Assembly: GCA_019634675.1 (NCBI GenBank)
Contig: JAHCAX010000001.1
Coordinates: forward strand, 1-64,000
Source of the DNA: Acherontichlamydia pituitae
GTDB taxonomy: Bacteria; Chlamydiota; Chlamydiia; Chlamydiales; Rhabdochlamydiaceae
DNA length: 64,000 bases
Direction of reading: 5' to 3'
Below are positions 8,148-16,887 of the stretch, one piece after another. The position numbers were made by a program, and so were the translations under genes. The notes beneath the pieces were generated by a model. It did not search any database. It was given only the letters and a program-made list of their open reading frames with translations, and was not told where the DNA came from. Numbering within the stretch: the stretch's first letter is position 1; each line of letters starts with the position of its first letter.

Positions 8148-9292
8148 GCATTCTCTCCAAAGACGCCTGCCGAGCATCGCTGCAGCTTGGCTGCGCTCTC
8201 CACAATTGTTTGGATAGCAAAAGCGATCTCTTCTTCTGTTGTTTCATAGGATAGGCTGAAGCTCAATGCGCAATGCGCCAGCATCGGGTCTGTTCCGCAA
8301 GCTGTCAGAGTATGGAACAGCTTTTGCGTTTGCCCTCCGCCCATGGAAGCATAGACCCCTTTTCGATTGAGCAAATAGAGAAGGGCGTCGCTTTCAACGC
8401 CTGAAAATGCGATCACTGTGCAGTTTGGCAGCCTCTCGACCTCTTTAAATAACACTTGAGCATCGGGAAAACCCCTCTTTATCCCCGTTTCAAGCATGTC
8501 CCTAAGGCGCGCTGTTTCGAGATTAAGATGATCGAAGTTCCGCGATGCCTCGGAAAGGGCGGCTGCGATTGCTGCAAATCCTCCGACATGCAAGTTCGCT
8601 CCACCAGCTACAAGCGGATGGAAGGAGATGCCCTCTTTGACAATAACCCCTCCTGTCCCTTTTGGAGCGTGGATAAGAGACCCATCGAAAGTTAAAAAAT
8701 CGACATTTATGTCTTCGAAATGAAAGAAGAGCTTTCCAATGGCTGTGCTTGCATCGACATGAAGACGGATCCCTTTTTGACGGCATATTTCTGCGATATC
8801 GGCAACGGGATGGACCACTCCGGTCAGACTATTGGCCCATGATAAAGAGAGCAGCGACGTCCGCGGCTTGATCGCCTCTTCCACCATCTCTTTCGTGATC
8901 TGCCCTTGCGCATTCACTGGCAAGATTTTTTCGACACAATGGAATTTTTCAAGGCGCTTCAACGATAAAAGAGCAGGAGCGTCTTCAATGTTCGTTGTCA
9001 GGATATGGTTTCTTCCCGATTCCCGAACCTCTTCGATGTAATGGGAGAAAAAAACAGCATTGACCGCCTCTGCGCCGCTATGGCAAAAATGGAACTGGTC
9101 CCCTTTAGCGCCGCCAAGCTCTTGGACAATCTCATCAACGCTCTTGGCCAAGGAAATGTAAGAATCTTGCCCCATCTGGTGAGGAGCTGTCACTGCACCC
9201 CAAGATTCATGAAAAAAACGAGATTGCGCATCGACGCTTCGAGATGAGGGACGTGCGGCTGTGTGATTGTCTAAATAAGCTCGGGTTCCCAT
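8144..9292 (-). CDS. NifS/IscS-like aminotransferase-fold protein lacking active-site residues
   Basis: This is a 382-residue member of the class V aminotransferase/cysteine desulfurase family by overall pattern (HCHSGAEAVN-like opening, LHVDASTAIGKL, TTEEEI tail). Set against E. coli IscS from memory, the catalytic positions are changed: His104 is Asp, Gln183 is Thr, His205 is Ser, the PLP-binding Lys206 is Leu (segment FDGSLIHAPKG where FSGHKIYGPKG is expected), the nucleophile Cys328 is Gln (SMGGGQTQ for SSGSACTS), and the substrate-binding Arg354 is Ser. Asp180 is kept. Desulfurase activity is therefore unlikely. The start is taken at ATG 9292, which shares its A with the TAA stop of gpmA (TAATG); a TTG at 9313 is an alternative. 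It is coupled downstream to the NifU-like gene. Confidence 0.82.
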   Translation of the reverse strand: MGTRAYLDNHTAARPSSRSVDAQSRFFHESWGAVTAPHQMGQDSYISLAKSVDEIVQELGGAKGDQFHFCHSGAEAVNAVFFSHYIEEVRESGRNHILTTNIEDAPALLSLKRLEKFHCVEKILPVNAQGQITKEMVEEAIKPRTSLLSLSWANSLTGVVHPVADIAEICRQKGIRLHVDASTAIGKLFFHFEDINVDFLTFDGSLIHAPKGTGGVIVKEGISFHPLVAGGANLHVGGFAAIAAALSEASRNFDHLNLETARLRDMLETGIKRGFPDAQVLFKEVERLPNCTVIAFSGVESDALLYLLNRKGVYASMGGGQTQKLFHTLTACGTDPMLAHCALSFSLSYETTEEEIAFAIQTIVESAAKLQRCSAGVFGENA

Positions 9293-9981
9293 TATTGATT
9301 CTCTTTCTTCCAATCGCCGTTAAAAAAGGTGTAAATAAGCGGTTCTCCCGTTGCTATTTCCAACGAGACAACCTGCTCTTTGGTCAATTTGTCCAGGAAC
9401 ATCACGATCGCCCTCAAGGAATTGCCATGGGCGGAAATGAAAACGTTTTTCCCTTCTTTTAAAAGGGGCATGATCATTTTCTGAAAATAGGGCAGCGCCC
9501 TCTCAGCGGTCATTGCAAGGCTCTCGCCTTCAGGCGGGGCTTGATCGTAACTGCGCCGCCAGATATGCACCTGCTCATCTCCAAATTTTTCCCGGGTCTC
9601 TTGTTTGTTCAAGCCTTGCAGCTTGCCGTACATCCTCTCATTCAGCTCCCAAGCTTCGTAGACAGGGATACACGACTCCGATGTCGTTTCGCTATAAACT
9701 TTCGCCCATTCTCCTAGCTTTCCCTCTTTAGGGTGCTGAATGCAGGGCACTTTTCCGCTTTGGTGGTTGGCCATTGCCAGCATGGCCGTCATCTGGGCGC
9801 GGATCAATGAGGAGACAAAGATAACATCGACGGGCATATGGGCAATTTTCCTCCCCCCCTCGATCGCTTCCTGGATCCCCTGCCAGCTTAAGGGGATATC
9901 GACCCACCCCGTAAACAGGTTCAATCGGTTCCACTCAGACTGCCCATGGCGCATCATAATTAATTTTGCCGGCTTGCTCAT
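9292..9981 (-). CDS. gpmA: 2,3-bisphosphoglycerate-dependent phosphoglycerate mutase
   Basis: This 229-residue cytoplasmic enzyme interconverts 3- and 2-phosphoglycerate in glycolysis. The phosphohistidine motif MRHGQSEWN is at residues 10-18 with the catalytic His12. The family blocks NLFTGWVDIPLS, WELNERMYGKLQGLNK and the second-histidine motif SAHGNSLRAI are all present. Length is normal for the cofactor-dependent form. A good GAGGTGG ribosome-binding site precedes the ATG. It is the first gene of a three-gene operon with the nifS-like and nifU-like genes, joined by a TAATG junction. Confidence 0.95.
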   Translation of the reverse strand: MSKPAKLIMMRHGQSEWNRLNLFTGWVDIPLSWQGIQEAIEGGRKIAHMPVDVIFVSSLIRAQMTAMLAMANHQSGKVPCIQHPKEGKLGEWAKVYSETTSESCIPVYEAWELNERMYGKLQGLNKQETREKFGDEQVHIWRRSYDQAPPEGESLAMTAERALPYFQKMIMPLLKEGKNVFISAHGNSLRAIVMFLDKLTKEQVVSLEIATGEPLIYTFFNGDWKKENQ

Positions 9982-10254
9982 ACCACCTCGTCTAAAAAAA
10001 TTTTAAGACAGCAAGAACCTATTTTACAGGAGATGGCTTTAAAGAGCCATTCCTCTTAACAAAATCAAGAAAAGCCTTTCGCATTGATGCGTAAACAATT
10101 TTTTATTTCCAATTTCAAGAAAAATAATAACAAGCTTTAGATCGGTCAGGAGGAAAAAAAATTTGATCCTATCCATCCTGCTATCCTGTTATTTTTTCTT
10201 GCTTCGCTGCCATTTCACTAAACTAAGGGCTTGAGTTATCCAGGCCTTTGAGCT
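9982..10254. other. Divergent intergenic region gpmA / rluB
   Basis: This is 273 bp between divergently transcribed genes. It holds a small hairpin (ATGGCT/AGCCAT, 10033-10050) and a polypurine run (about 10148-10162). Promoters for both genes must lie here, but I could not place a convincing -35/-10 pair. Confidence 0.4.
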
Positions 10255-10974
10255 ATGATTGTCAGCCTTATGGAAACTAAAAAGAGATTAAGCAAAGCTT
10301 TAGCTGCTGCAGGGATAGCCTCCAGGCGCGCCTGCGAAGAGCTCATTTTCAAAGGCCGCGTTTCAGTGAACGGCGAGGTCACGCTCGTTCCCCAGACCCT
10401 CGTTTCTTGGGAAAAGGATGAGATCCGCGTCGATGAAAAACTTGTCTCTGGAGAAGAAAGAAAAGCTTATTACATTCTCAATAAACCTCGCGGCTACATC
10501 TGCTCGAACGTCCGAACTGGCCGTAAAAAACTTGTTATCGACCTTTTTGGTTCCGCAAACGCCCGGCTTTTCACTGTCGGACGGCTCGACCGCGATACGA
10601 CAGGGCTGCTAATCGTTACCAATGATGGCCATTTCGCTCAAAAAGTGATCCATCCCTCTTCTAACATTGCCAAAGAATATGTCGTCAAAACCCTCCAAGA
10701 GATAACCGACCAGCACTTGAAGACGATTGCAAAAGGGACCTTTATTGAAGGAACCTGGATCAAGCCTGTCCGTGTTCAAAAAGTGCGCAAAGGCACTGTC
10801 AAAGTCATCGTCAAGGAAGGAAAAAAACGGGAAGTGCGCTTGCTTGTGCAAAACGCAGGTCTCGACATCTTAGAACTCTCCCGCGTCCGGATCGGCGGAC
10901 TTCGCCTAGGGCCAATTCCTGAAGGGACATTTCGGGAAATGACGGACGCTGAAAAGCAGATCATCTTCGAATAG
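10255..10974 (+). CDS. rRNA pseudouridine synthase, RluB/RsuA family
   Basis: This is a 239-residue enzyme with an N-terminal S4 RNA-binding domain (residues about 7-65: RLSKALAAAGIASRRACEEL) and a pseudouridine synthase domain. The catalytic motif GRLDRDTTGLL has Asp112. The family reaction is isomerisation of a uridine in rRNA, most probably in 23S rRNA if RluB-like. Start could be ATG 10255 or the in-frame ATG 10270; neither has a strong ribosome-binding site. Its position beside gpmA parallels the pgmA-yjbC neighbourhood I recall in Chlamydia. RluB, RluE and RsuA cannot be separated with certainty here. Confidence 0.88.
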   Translation: MIVSLMETKKRLSKALAAAGIASRRACEELIFKGRVSVNGEVTLVPQTLVSWEKDEIRVDEKLVSGEERKAYYILNKPRGYICSNVRTGRKKLVIDLFGSANARLFTVGRLDRDTTGLLIVTNDGHFAQKVIHPSSNIAKEYVVKTLQEITDQHLKTIAKGTFIEGTWIKPVRVQKVRKGTVKVIVKEGKKREVRLLVQNAGLDILELSRVRIGGLRLGPIPEGTFREMTDAEKQIIFE

Positions 10975-11035
10975 CATTAAAACTTTCTATCCATTATCTT
11001 GCGAGCTTGAAACCTGAAAAAAAAGAGGGGCTTGC

Positions 11036-11767
11036 ATGGATGAATCGGTCTTTAACCACCTTCTTTATCGGATCGCCAATGCGCAGGTCAACACTTATCC
11101 CTATACTCACTTCTACATTGAAAACATATTTCCTCCTGATTTTTACGATGAAATGATCGGAAAATTCCCCGACGAGGCCCAATTTAAAAGTTTAGTCGAA
11201 ATGGGCAACGCCCCTCCCGGCACTTATGAAAACCGGTACGTCCTGCCTCTAAAGCCCAACGATCTAGGCCAGCTCCCCTTCGACCAGCTCATGTTCTGGA
11301 GCCATTTTTCTCAAGCGTTCTCGCAGGAAGTATGGCCCAAAACCTTGCTCGGCAAATTCCACTCCGATATTCGAAACCGCTTTGGCGACCACTACCTGCA
11401 TACCGCCTTCTACTCAAAGGTCGAGCTCCTCTCCGACCAATCGGAATACGCAATCGGCCCTCATACCGACCACCCTAGAAGGGTCTTAACACTTTTATTC
11501 TATCTCCCCTCTTCCTCAAAACAAGCTCATTTAGGAACATCCCTTTATCGCTCCAAAGACCCTTACTTCAGATGCGAAGGGCTCAAACACCACACGCATG
11601 AGGGATTCACTAAAGTCTTTACAGTCCCCTTTCTTCCCAACAGCGTCTTTGGGTTCATCAAATCCGATCATTCGTTCCATGGCGTCGAGTCGATTGGAAA
11701 GCAAGAATGCCCCCGCCGCCTTCTTAACTACACCCTCTGCTGGGCTCCTCCAAGCTCGATCCTTTGA
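11036..11767 (+). CDS. 2-oxoglutarate/Fe(II)-dependent oxygenase family protein
   Basis: This is a 243-residue soluble protein with the double-stranded beta-helix iron motif: His143-x-Asp145 (GPHTDHPRRVLTLLFYLP), His215 (SFHGVESI) and an Arg at about 227-228 (PRRLLNYTL) that would bind 2-oxoglutarate. The N-terminal part (YPYTHFYIENIFPPDFYDEM) is like prolyl-hydroxylase-type proteins of this superfamily. A GAGGGG ribosome-binding site lies just upstream. The substrate is unknown: protein, lipid or small molecule hydroxylation are all possible. It stands alone between rluB and the phosphate genes. Confidence 0.7.
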   Translation: MDESVFNHLLYRIANAQVNTYPYTHFYIENIFPPDFYDEMIGKFPDEAQFKSLVEMGNAPPGTYENRYVLPLKPNDLGQLPFDQLMFWSHFSQAFSQEVWPKTLLGKFHSDIRNRFGDHYLHTAFYSKVELLSDQSEYAIGPHTDHPRRVLTLLFYLPSSSKQAHLGTSLYRSKDPYFRCEGLKHHTHEGFTKVFTVPFLPNSVFGFIKSDHSFHGVESIGKQECPRRLLNYTLCWAPPSSIL

Positions 11768-11779
11768 ACCTATTAACTT

Positions 11780-11825
11780 AAGAGGCAGTTGCAAAACCGC
11801 CTCTTGACTTTGCAATTTACAAAGT
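11780..11825. terminator. Twin hairpins after the oxygenase gene
   Basis: Two adjacent stem-loops follow the stop: AAGAGGC/GCCTCTT (11780-11805) and GACTTTG/CAAAGTC (11805-11825). The left part, GAGGCAGTTGCAAAAC, is identical to the first 16 bases of the palindromic element at 36916-37234, so this may be a remnant of that repeat rather than a dedicated terminator. Confidence 0.45.
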
Positions 11826-11910
11826 CGAGTTTCAAGCATCTTTACATAAAGGACTTCGCCGGCTAGAATGGCACCCATAAGCGCACAATTCGAGCGCTTG
11901 GGAAAAATTT

Positions 11911-12585
11911 ATGCTCAATATTGCCCGCCTATTCGGCAAATCGCCTTTCGCTCCTTTACAAAGCCATATGAAAAAAGTTGCGATTTGCATGGAGAAGCTT
12001 TCGAGCGTGTTCGCAGCCCTTCCCAAGTTGGATATGGACAAGATTGAAAAGCTGGTCCAGGAGCTGTCTAAGCTTGAGCATGAGGCCGATCTGACTAAAA
12101 ATGATATCCGAAACCATCTTCCCAAAAGCTTGTTCCTTCCTATCGACCGGGCCCATTTCTTGGAAATCCTGTCCATTCAAGACAGTATTGCCGACAAGGC
12201 GGAAGACATTGGCATCTTGTTAACGCTGCGCCCCCTCGATAAATTCAAAAACTTCCAAGATGACATCCAAGCTCTATTTAAGAAAAATGAAGAGGTCTTT
12301 TTAGACGCTCAGCACATTATTGAAGAAATTGACGAACTTCTCGAATCCTCATTTGGCGGGATCGAAGCAGAAAAAGTCAAAGCAATGGTCGAGCAAACTG
12401 CTTATAAAGAGCACGAGGCCGACAAAATGCAAAGGATACTTCTCAAGCAACTTGTCTCTCAAGGTGACAGCCTCTCCACAGCTTCCTTTTGGCAATGGAT
12501 GAGGTTGGTAGAGGAAGTGGGCGCACTTTCCCATCTTTCTGAGAAGTTGGCCAACCGTATCCGCATGGTTTTAGAACTAAAATAA
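11911..12585 (+). CDS. DUF47/PhoU-like phosphate transport accessory protein
   Basis: This is a 224-residue all-helical protein of the DUF47 (TIGR00153) family. Acidic metal-binding-like patterns occur twice (KLEHEADLTKNDI and YKEHEADKMQRIL), as in PhoU-type proteins. DUF47 proteins are normally encoded next to PiT permeases and are thought to modulate them. Here the permease gene starts 52 bp downstream on the same strand, and Chlamydia has the same pair (CT691/CT692 from memory). Cytoplasmic, probably membrane-associated through its partner. Confidence 0.9.
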   Translation: MLNIARLFGKSPFAPLQSHMKKVAICMEKLSSVFAALPKLDMDKIEKLVQELSKLEHEADLTKNDIRNHLPKSLFLPIDRAHFLEILSIQDSIADKAEDIGILLTLRPLDKFKNFQDDIQALFKKNEEVFLDAQHIIEEIDELLESSFGGIEAEKVKAMVEQTAYKEHEADKMQRILLKQLVSQGDSLSTASFWQWMRLVEEVGALSHLSEKLANRIRMVLELK

Positions 12586-12637
12586 CGTTAAGCCCTTTGC
12601 GCCATCGAAGGGCAGACGATAATTTATTAGAATAGGA

Positions 12638-14065
12638 ATGGAAGTCGAAGCGATATTTAAGCTCATTGTCCTGGCCATCGGTTTTTACATGGCCTGGAAT
12701 ATTGGTGCGAACGACGTATCCAATGCAATGGGCACCTCTGTAGGGTCGGGAGCCTTGACCCTCCGACGGGCAGTTTTCCTAGCTGCCATCCTAGAATTTT
12801 CCGGAGCTTTTTTTGTAGGAGCCAACGTCTCCGAGACAGTCCAAAAAGGGCTCATCGACACCAACATGTTTTTAATGCAGCCCAACATCCTGATCTTAGG
12901 GATGTGCGCCGCCCTATTTGGAACAGGGGCCTGGCTTCAGATCGCCTCTTATTTTGGTTGGCCGGTCTCAACGACGCATGCGATCGTCGGCGCCATCATA
13001 GGATTTGGCGGCGTCATCGGCGGAATCGAAGCGATCCAATGGGCGGAGGTCTCCTCGATTGCCGCCAGCTGGCTTGTTTCACCGGTAGTTGCCGGTGTGA
13101 TCTCTTACATCATCTTCAGCATTTTACAGCGCAATATCCTCTTTGCGATGAATCCGACGGAGGCGACCCGCAAATTGCTTCCGCTGCTCGTTTTCATTGT
13201 CTTCAGCACCTTTACGCTCAGCCTGATCTTTAATGGCTTAGAGAACCTGAACCTCAATATTTCCTTTCCTCAAGCCGTTGGGATCTCGATCCTAGTCGGA
13301 CTGATCAGTACGGGAATTACCTACTTGATCGTCCAAAGGATCCCCATTTCTGAGATCGAAACCCGCCCCCCTTCGCGGAACCTGCCTCAAAGCGTTGTCA
13401 GCTTGGAAAAAGCGATCAAGCACTTGCAGCGCGTGCATGTCGCCTCTTTTGATGAGACCCATGAAAAAGTAGGCGTTCTGCTCGATGAAGTGAAAACCCT
13501 CTCCCGCAGCCTTCGCCAGGAAACGAGCTTTTCCGAAAGGACCTCCGAGTACAAAAATGTAGAGAAGATGTTTGTCTATCTTCAGATCTTAAGCGCTTGC
13601 TTTGTCGCATTTGCGCATGGCGCAAACGACGTCGCCAACGCGATCGGCCCTGTAGCTGCCGTCCTTGACATCATCAAAAACGGACAGATCTCCGATGTCG
13701 CCTCTATTCCGCCTTGGCTCCTGGCCTTTGGAGGACTTGGCATTGTCATCGGTTTGGCAACATGGGGATGGCGCGTCATCGAAACGATCGGCAAAAAGAT
13801 CACCGAGCTGACTCCAACGCGCGGCTTTTGCGCAGAGTTTGGCGCCGCTACGACGATCCTGATCGCCTCGAAGCTCGGGATGCCGATTTCGACCACCCAT
13901 TGCCTCGTTGGCGCTGTTTTGGGCGTCGGCCTCGCCCGCGGAATGCGCGCCCTTAACTTGAACATGATCCGCGATATCATTTTGTCGTGGGTGATCACAA
14001 TCCCAGCAAGCGCTGCGATGAGTATTTTCACTTTCTACATCTTGCGATGGATATTCCTAAGCTAA
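12638..14065 (+). CDS. pit: PiT family inorganic phosphate permease
   Basis: This is a 475-residue inner-membrane phosphate transporter. The duplicated PiT signature is seen twice: NIGANDVSNAMGTSVGSGAL near the N terminus and FAHGANDVANAIGPVAAVL in the second half. A long hydrophilic loop lies between the halves (about residues 240-305, starting ETRPPSRNLPQ). It would take up phosphate with a cation. It forms an operon with the DUF47 gene. Confidence 0.94.
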   Translation: MEVEAIFKLIVLAIGFYMAWNIGANDVSNAMGTSVGSGALTLRRAVFLAAILEFSGAFFVGANVSETVQKGLIDTNMFLMQPNILILGMCAALFGTGAWLQIASYFGWPVSTTHAIVGAIIGFGGVIGGIEAIQWAEVSSIAASWLVSPVVAGVISYIIFSILQRNILFAMNPTEATRKLLPLLVFIVFSTFTLSLIFNGLENLNLNISFPQAVGISILVGLISTGITYLIVQRIPISEIETRPPSRNLPQSVVSLEKAIKHLQRVHVASFDETHEKVGVLLDEVKTLSRSLRQETSFSERTSEYKNVEKMFVYLQILSACFVAFAHGANDVANAIGPVAAVLDIIKNGQISDVASIPPWLLAFGGLGIVIGLATWGWRVIETIGKKITELTPTRGFCAEFGAATTILIASKLGMPISTTHCLVGAVLGVGLARGMRALNLNMIRDIILSWVITIPASAAMSIFTFYILRWIFLS

Positions 14066-14086
14066 TCGGAACTATTGAGCAAACCA

Positions 14087-14443
14087 ATGGCCCTATCTGC
14101 AGTCCAAAATCACCTTCCATATTGTAAAAACTGCTTTAACCAGTATGCTAGATTATCTCCAAAAGAAATTCTCCTTACAGAGACCTTGACTGAACTGTAT
14201 CTTCTCAAATCCTATGCGGTTCCCTTTCTGAGTAAAAATCAGGATCCTCCTACAGAACTGCAAGAGGCCATTAAATCCTTGCAAGAACGAGCAAGAATGA
14301 TCTCTACCACTTTTAATATTCCTAATTCCCTCGTCCCTTCAAGAATTGCTCATCACGCATTTGAGCAACGTACGATAGGCCCTAGCATGCACACCTATAC
14401 TATAACCATTGGACCTGGCCATTATCCGAATGCATCTCTCTAA
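14087..14443 (+). CDS. Hypothetical protein, 118 residues
   Basis: This small soluble protein begins MALSAVQNHLPYCKNCFNQ. The start is ATG 14087 (a TTG four codons earlier is open). There is a CxxC near the N terminus (CKNC), a helical middle and a tail rich in His, Thr and Pro. I recognise no family. It lies in the gap between the phosphate permease and the convergent hemH, with no clear ribosome-binding site, so its reality rests mainly on the open frame. Confidence 0.4.
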   Translation: MALSAVQNHLPYCKNCFNQYARLSPKEILLTETLTELYLLKSYAVPFLSKNQDPPTELQEAIKSLQERARMISTTFNIPNSLVPSRIAHHAFEQRTIGPSMHTYTITIGPGHYPNASL

Positions 14444-14464
14444 AGCAGGGTTTACCGACAAATT

Positions 14465-15496
14465 CTAAGACCGCACCTTCATGCAGCAAGTTTCTCGGCA
14501 GCAAGAGCAACATACAGCATTCCCATGTCGGATCAGCATTGGATTCCTGAGTAAATGGCTTGAGGAAACAATCTCTGCGATCCCATCGATCCAATCTTCC
14601 CGCAGGTTCATTGCAGGACAGCGCACAGTGTTATACCCTTTTTCTTTCAAAATCGGCACATACTGCTGTTCGATCTCAAACAAGGTCTCGATGTGGTCTG
14701 ATGTGAAGCTTAAAGGAACAATGACAACATTCCGGATGGCGATCTTCATGGACTGGCAAAACTCCAAAGTATACGGCCTTATCCACTCTTCTTTACCAAA
14801 CAAAGACTGGTAGCATAATTGATGCGCTGACTTGGGAAATGCCGATGCGAGCAGCTCGAACGACCTCTCGCACTCTTCTTGGTAGGGGTCTCCGGAACAG
14901 ATATACCGTTTAGGCAGGCCATGAGCGGAAAATAGAAGAAGGGTCTCCTCTTCCCGCATCTGATGGTCTTCCAGGCACTTTCGGATCGTCGCTTCAAATG
15001 GCTTAGAAAATGCTGGATGGGAAGGATAGGACTTGATCCAGCGAAGTTTTCCAACTGTCTTTGCACACAGATTTTCAGAAAACCAGCGTGCGATGCTTCC
15101 TGCCGTTGTGTAGCTAAATTGGGGAAAGAGCGGGAAAACCAAGATCGATGCGCAACTGTTCAATCCCTCAAGATCTTGTAAAAATTGGGAGTGGGTCATC
15201 GGCAAATAGCGATGGAATGTGATGATCGGCCCGTCGAATTTGTTGCGCAGCGCAGCAGCAATGGCCTCCGTATCATTAAAAATCGGCGACTTGCCTCCAA
15301 TTGCTTGATAATCATGCGCCACTTTTTTTGCGCGCCGCTTAGCCACCCATGAAAAAAGAAGTTTGTGCAGAACTGTTGGAAGCGATGAGCAAATGACATC
15401 CCTGTCTGTCAGAAGGGCCGTCAGGAAAGGTTTGATCTCTTGAAACGAACGGGGCCCGCCGAAATTGACAAGGACTAAACCATTCTTTTTTTCCAT
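14465..15496 (-). CDS. hemH: Ferrochelatase
   Basis: This enzyme of 343 residues inserts ferrous iron into protoporphyrin IX, the last step of haem synthesis. Family motifs seen: GLVLVNFGGPRS at the start, LFSAHGLPKRYI with the metal-site His, and SFTSDHIETLFEI with the conserved Glu. I moved the start inward to ATG 15496, since the preceding residues belong to no ferrochelatase. An odd feature is a cysteine-rich C-terminal tail, AVCCSCCRETCCMK, with six cysteines in ten residues. Some ferrochelatases bind a [2Fe-2S] cluster using C-terminal cysteines, so this may be a related site. It is divergent from the binding-protein gene 15582, the same pairing I recall in Chlamydia (CT485/CT486). Confidence 0.93.
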   Translation of the reverse strand: MEKKNGLVLVNFGGPRSFQEIKPFLTALLTDRDVICSSLPTVLHKLLFSWVAKRRAKKVAHDYQAIGGKSPIFNDTEAIAAALRNKFDGPIITFHRYLPMTHSQFLQDLEGLNSCASILVFPLFPQFSYTTAGSIARWFSENLCAKTVGKLRWIKSYPSHPAFSKPFEATIRKCLEDHQMREEETLLLFSAHGLPKRYICSGDPYQEECERSFELLASAFPKSAHQLCYQSLFGKEEWIRPYTLEFCQSMKIAIRNVVIVPLSFTSDHIETLFEIEQQYVPILKEKGYNTVRCPAMNLREDWIDGIAEIVSSSHLLRNPMLIRHGNAVCCSCCRETCCMKVRS

Positions 15497-15581
15497 CCGA
15501 TCGCCCTCCCATGCAAAAAATCTGTTAATTTTGGTCTGTTTTGCATTATATTGAAGTCGATCAGATCTTGTGTAGGAACAA

Positions 15582-16331
15582 ATGTTGAAATATTTTTGCT
15601 TGGCCATCTTATGCTTCATCGCCACCAGCTGCGGCGGCGGTTCTCAAAAGACACCCTATCGCGTCGGCGTCGATACAACATGGTATCCACTGCTCCTCGA
15701 TGGCAAAGAGAGCAACCTAACAGCTTTTTCGACTGAGCTGCTGCAGGAGATCGGCAAAAAAGAAGATGTCTCCTTTTCAAAAGTCATAGTCAGCTGGGAT
15801 GTCCTTTTGGAAGGTTTGAAAAAAGGGGAGTATGATGCGATCCTTTTTTCCAAACCTCCCTACAATTTTAACCAGCAGACTTTCGACTTTTCCGACCTCT
15901 ATTTAAAAACGGGCCCAGTCCTTGTCGTCTCAACCTCATTCGATTTCAAGTCCATGGACAAATTATCGGGAAAAGAGATCGCTGTCATGCCCGATTCCAC
16001 CGGAACGATCATCCTAGAAAAATACCCGGGGATCCTGATCCGCAATTACGATTCGATCGCGAAAGCGCTCAATGATGTCAATTCAGGCGAGATCGATGGA
16101 GCGATCATCGACGTCCTGATGGCAACTTCCTACTGCCAGGACCTCTACCAAGGCAAGCTAAGGATCGTTACCGAGCCGCTCAATGACGCAGGTCTTCGCC
16201 TGATCACCCTCCACAATCGCGCTCCCGAGCTCATCGAAGCTTTCAATGATGGCCTCGAAAAGCTTAAAGCTTCCAAGGAGTACGAGAAACTGATGCAAAA
16301 ATGGGGATTCTCTCCGCTCGAAGCCAGTTAA
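15582..16331 (+). CDS. Amino-acid ABC transporter substrate-binding lipoprotein
   Basis: This is a 249-residue extracytoplasmic solute-binding protein of family 3 (SBP_bac_3). It has a lipoprotein signal, MLKYFCLAILCFIATSCGGG, with the modified cysteine at residue 17. The two-lobed fold pattern is evident (YRVGVDTTWYP start, GEYDAILFSKPPYN, KLSGKEIAVMPDSTG, end EKLMQKWGF). Binding proteins of this type deliver polar amino acids such as glutamine or arginine. No permease or ATPase gene is adjacent, so the partner is elsewhere. Divergent from hemH. Confidence 0.88.
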   Translation: MLKYFCLAILCFIATSCGGGSQKTPYRVGVDTTWYPLLLDGKESNLTAFSTELLQEIGKKEDVSFSKVIVSWDVLLEGLKKGEYDAILFSKPPYNFNQQTFDFSDLYLKTGPVLVVSTSFDFKSMDKLSGKEIAVMPDSTGTIILEKYPGILIRNYDSIAKALNDVNSGEIDGAIIDVLMATSYCQDLYQGKLRIVTEPLNDAGLRLITLHNRAPELIEAFNDGLEKLKASKEYEKLMQKWGFSPLEAS

Positions 16332-16411
16332 TTCAAATACTTTTTTGACAGAAAATGGAAAAACCCGTTTATTGAGGTTTTGCAACCGTTTCATTTGTCA
16401 ATGAGGTAATA

Positions 16412-16750
16412 ATGAAAACAAAATGCACAATAGGCACCCTTCTTTTGATATGCGGGATAGCCCTCATCGGGTTTTCGATGTATGTCACGCAACAAGTCGA
16501 AGAAGGCAAAGGCAAAGTTTCCAGCGCGCAGTCGAAGGTCAATAAAGGCAAAGGGTTGTTTTCCGGCAATCCCGTTTCTGAAGAAATAGGAAAAGGAATA
16601 GCCAGCGGCGCTCAAAGAAAAATCGATGAAGGCCAGCAGCAGATCGAGTTTTATGAAGGCGTGGCTACCTGGACAAAGTTCGGCGGGATCGCCTGCATCA
16701 TCATCGGCCTCGGAGTCTTTTTCGTTCCTACCAAAAAAGGGAAGCGTTAA
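16412..16750 (+). CDS. Small membrane protein with two transmembrane segments
   Basis: This is a 112-residue protein. Hydrophobic segments lie at residues about 7-25 (GTLLLICGIALIGFSMYV) and about 88-105 (FGGIACIIIGLGVFFV). Between them is a charged, Gly/Lys-rich loop of about 60 residues. Small two-helix proteins of this layout are common in Gram-negative inner membranes; I cannot name a function. It is followed by a strong terminator, so it is the last gene of its unit. Confidence 0.65.
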   Translation: MKTKCTIGTLLLICGIALIGFSMYVTQQVEEGKGKVSSAQSKVNKGKGLFSGNPVSEEIGKGIASGAQRKIDEGQQQIEFYEGVATWTKFGGIACIIIGLGVFFVPTKKGKR

Positions 16751-16768
16751 AAGATTGCTACAAACTCA

Positions 16769-16810
16769 AACAGCCAAGGCGTGTAAACTACGCCTTGGCT
16801 GTTGATTTTT
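16769..16810 (+). terminator. Rho-independent terminator
   Basis: A perfect 14-bp stem (AACAGCCAAGGCGT paired with ACGCCTTGGCTGTT) has a 7-nt loop and is followed by GATTTTT. It ends the unit of the small membrane protein gene. Confidence 0.85.
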
Positions 16811-16887
16811 AAATACCTAAATGTTCAAAGCGCAAATAAATTTAAGAGCGATCTTAAAATGCGCGCTATGAATTTTTGAGAATCATT

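Noticed and set aside
8144..9292. Functional cysteine desulfurase iscS/nifS
   Set aside because: PLP lysine and nucleophilic cysteine are replaced. A true SufS is seen at the right edge of the window.
13582..14031. A minus-strand frame of about 149 codons inside the phosphate permease gene
   Set aside because: It mirrors a conserved membrane-protein gene and shows no independent coding signal.
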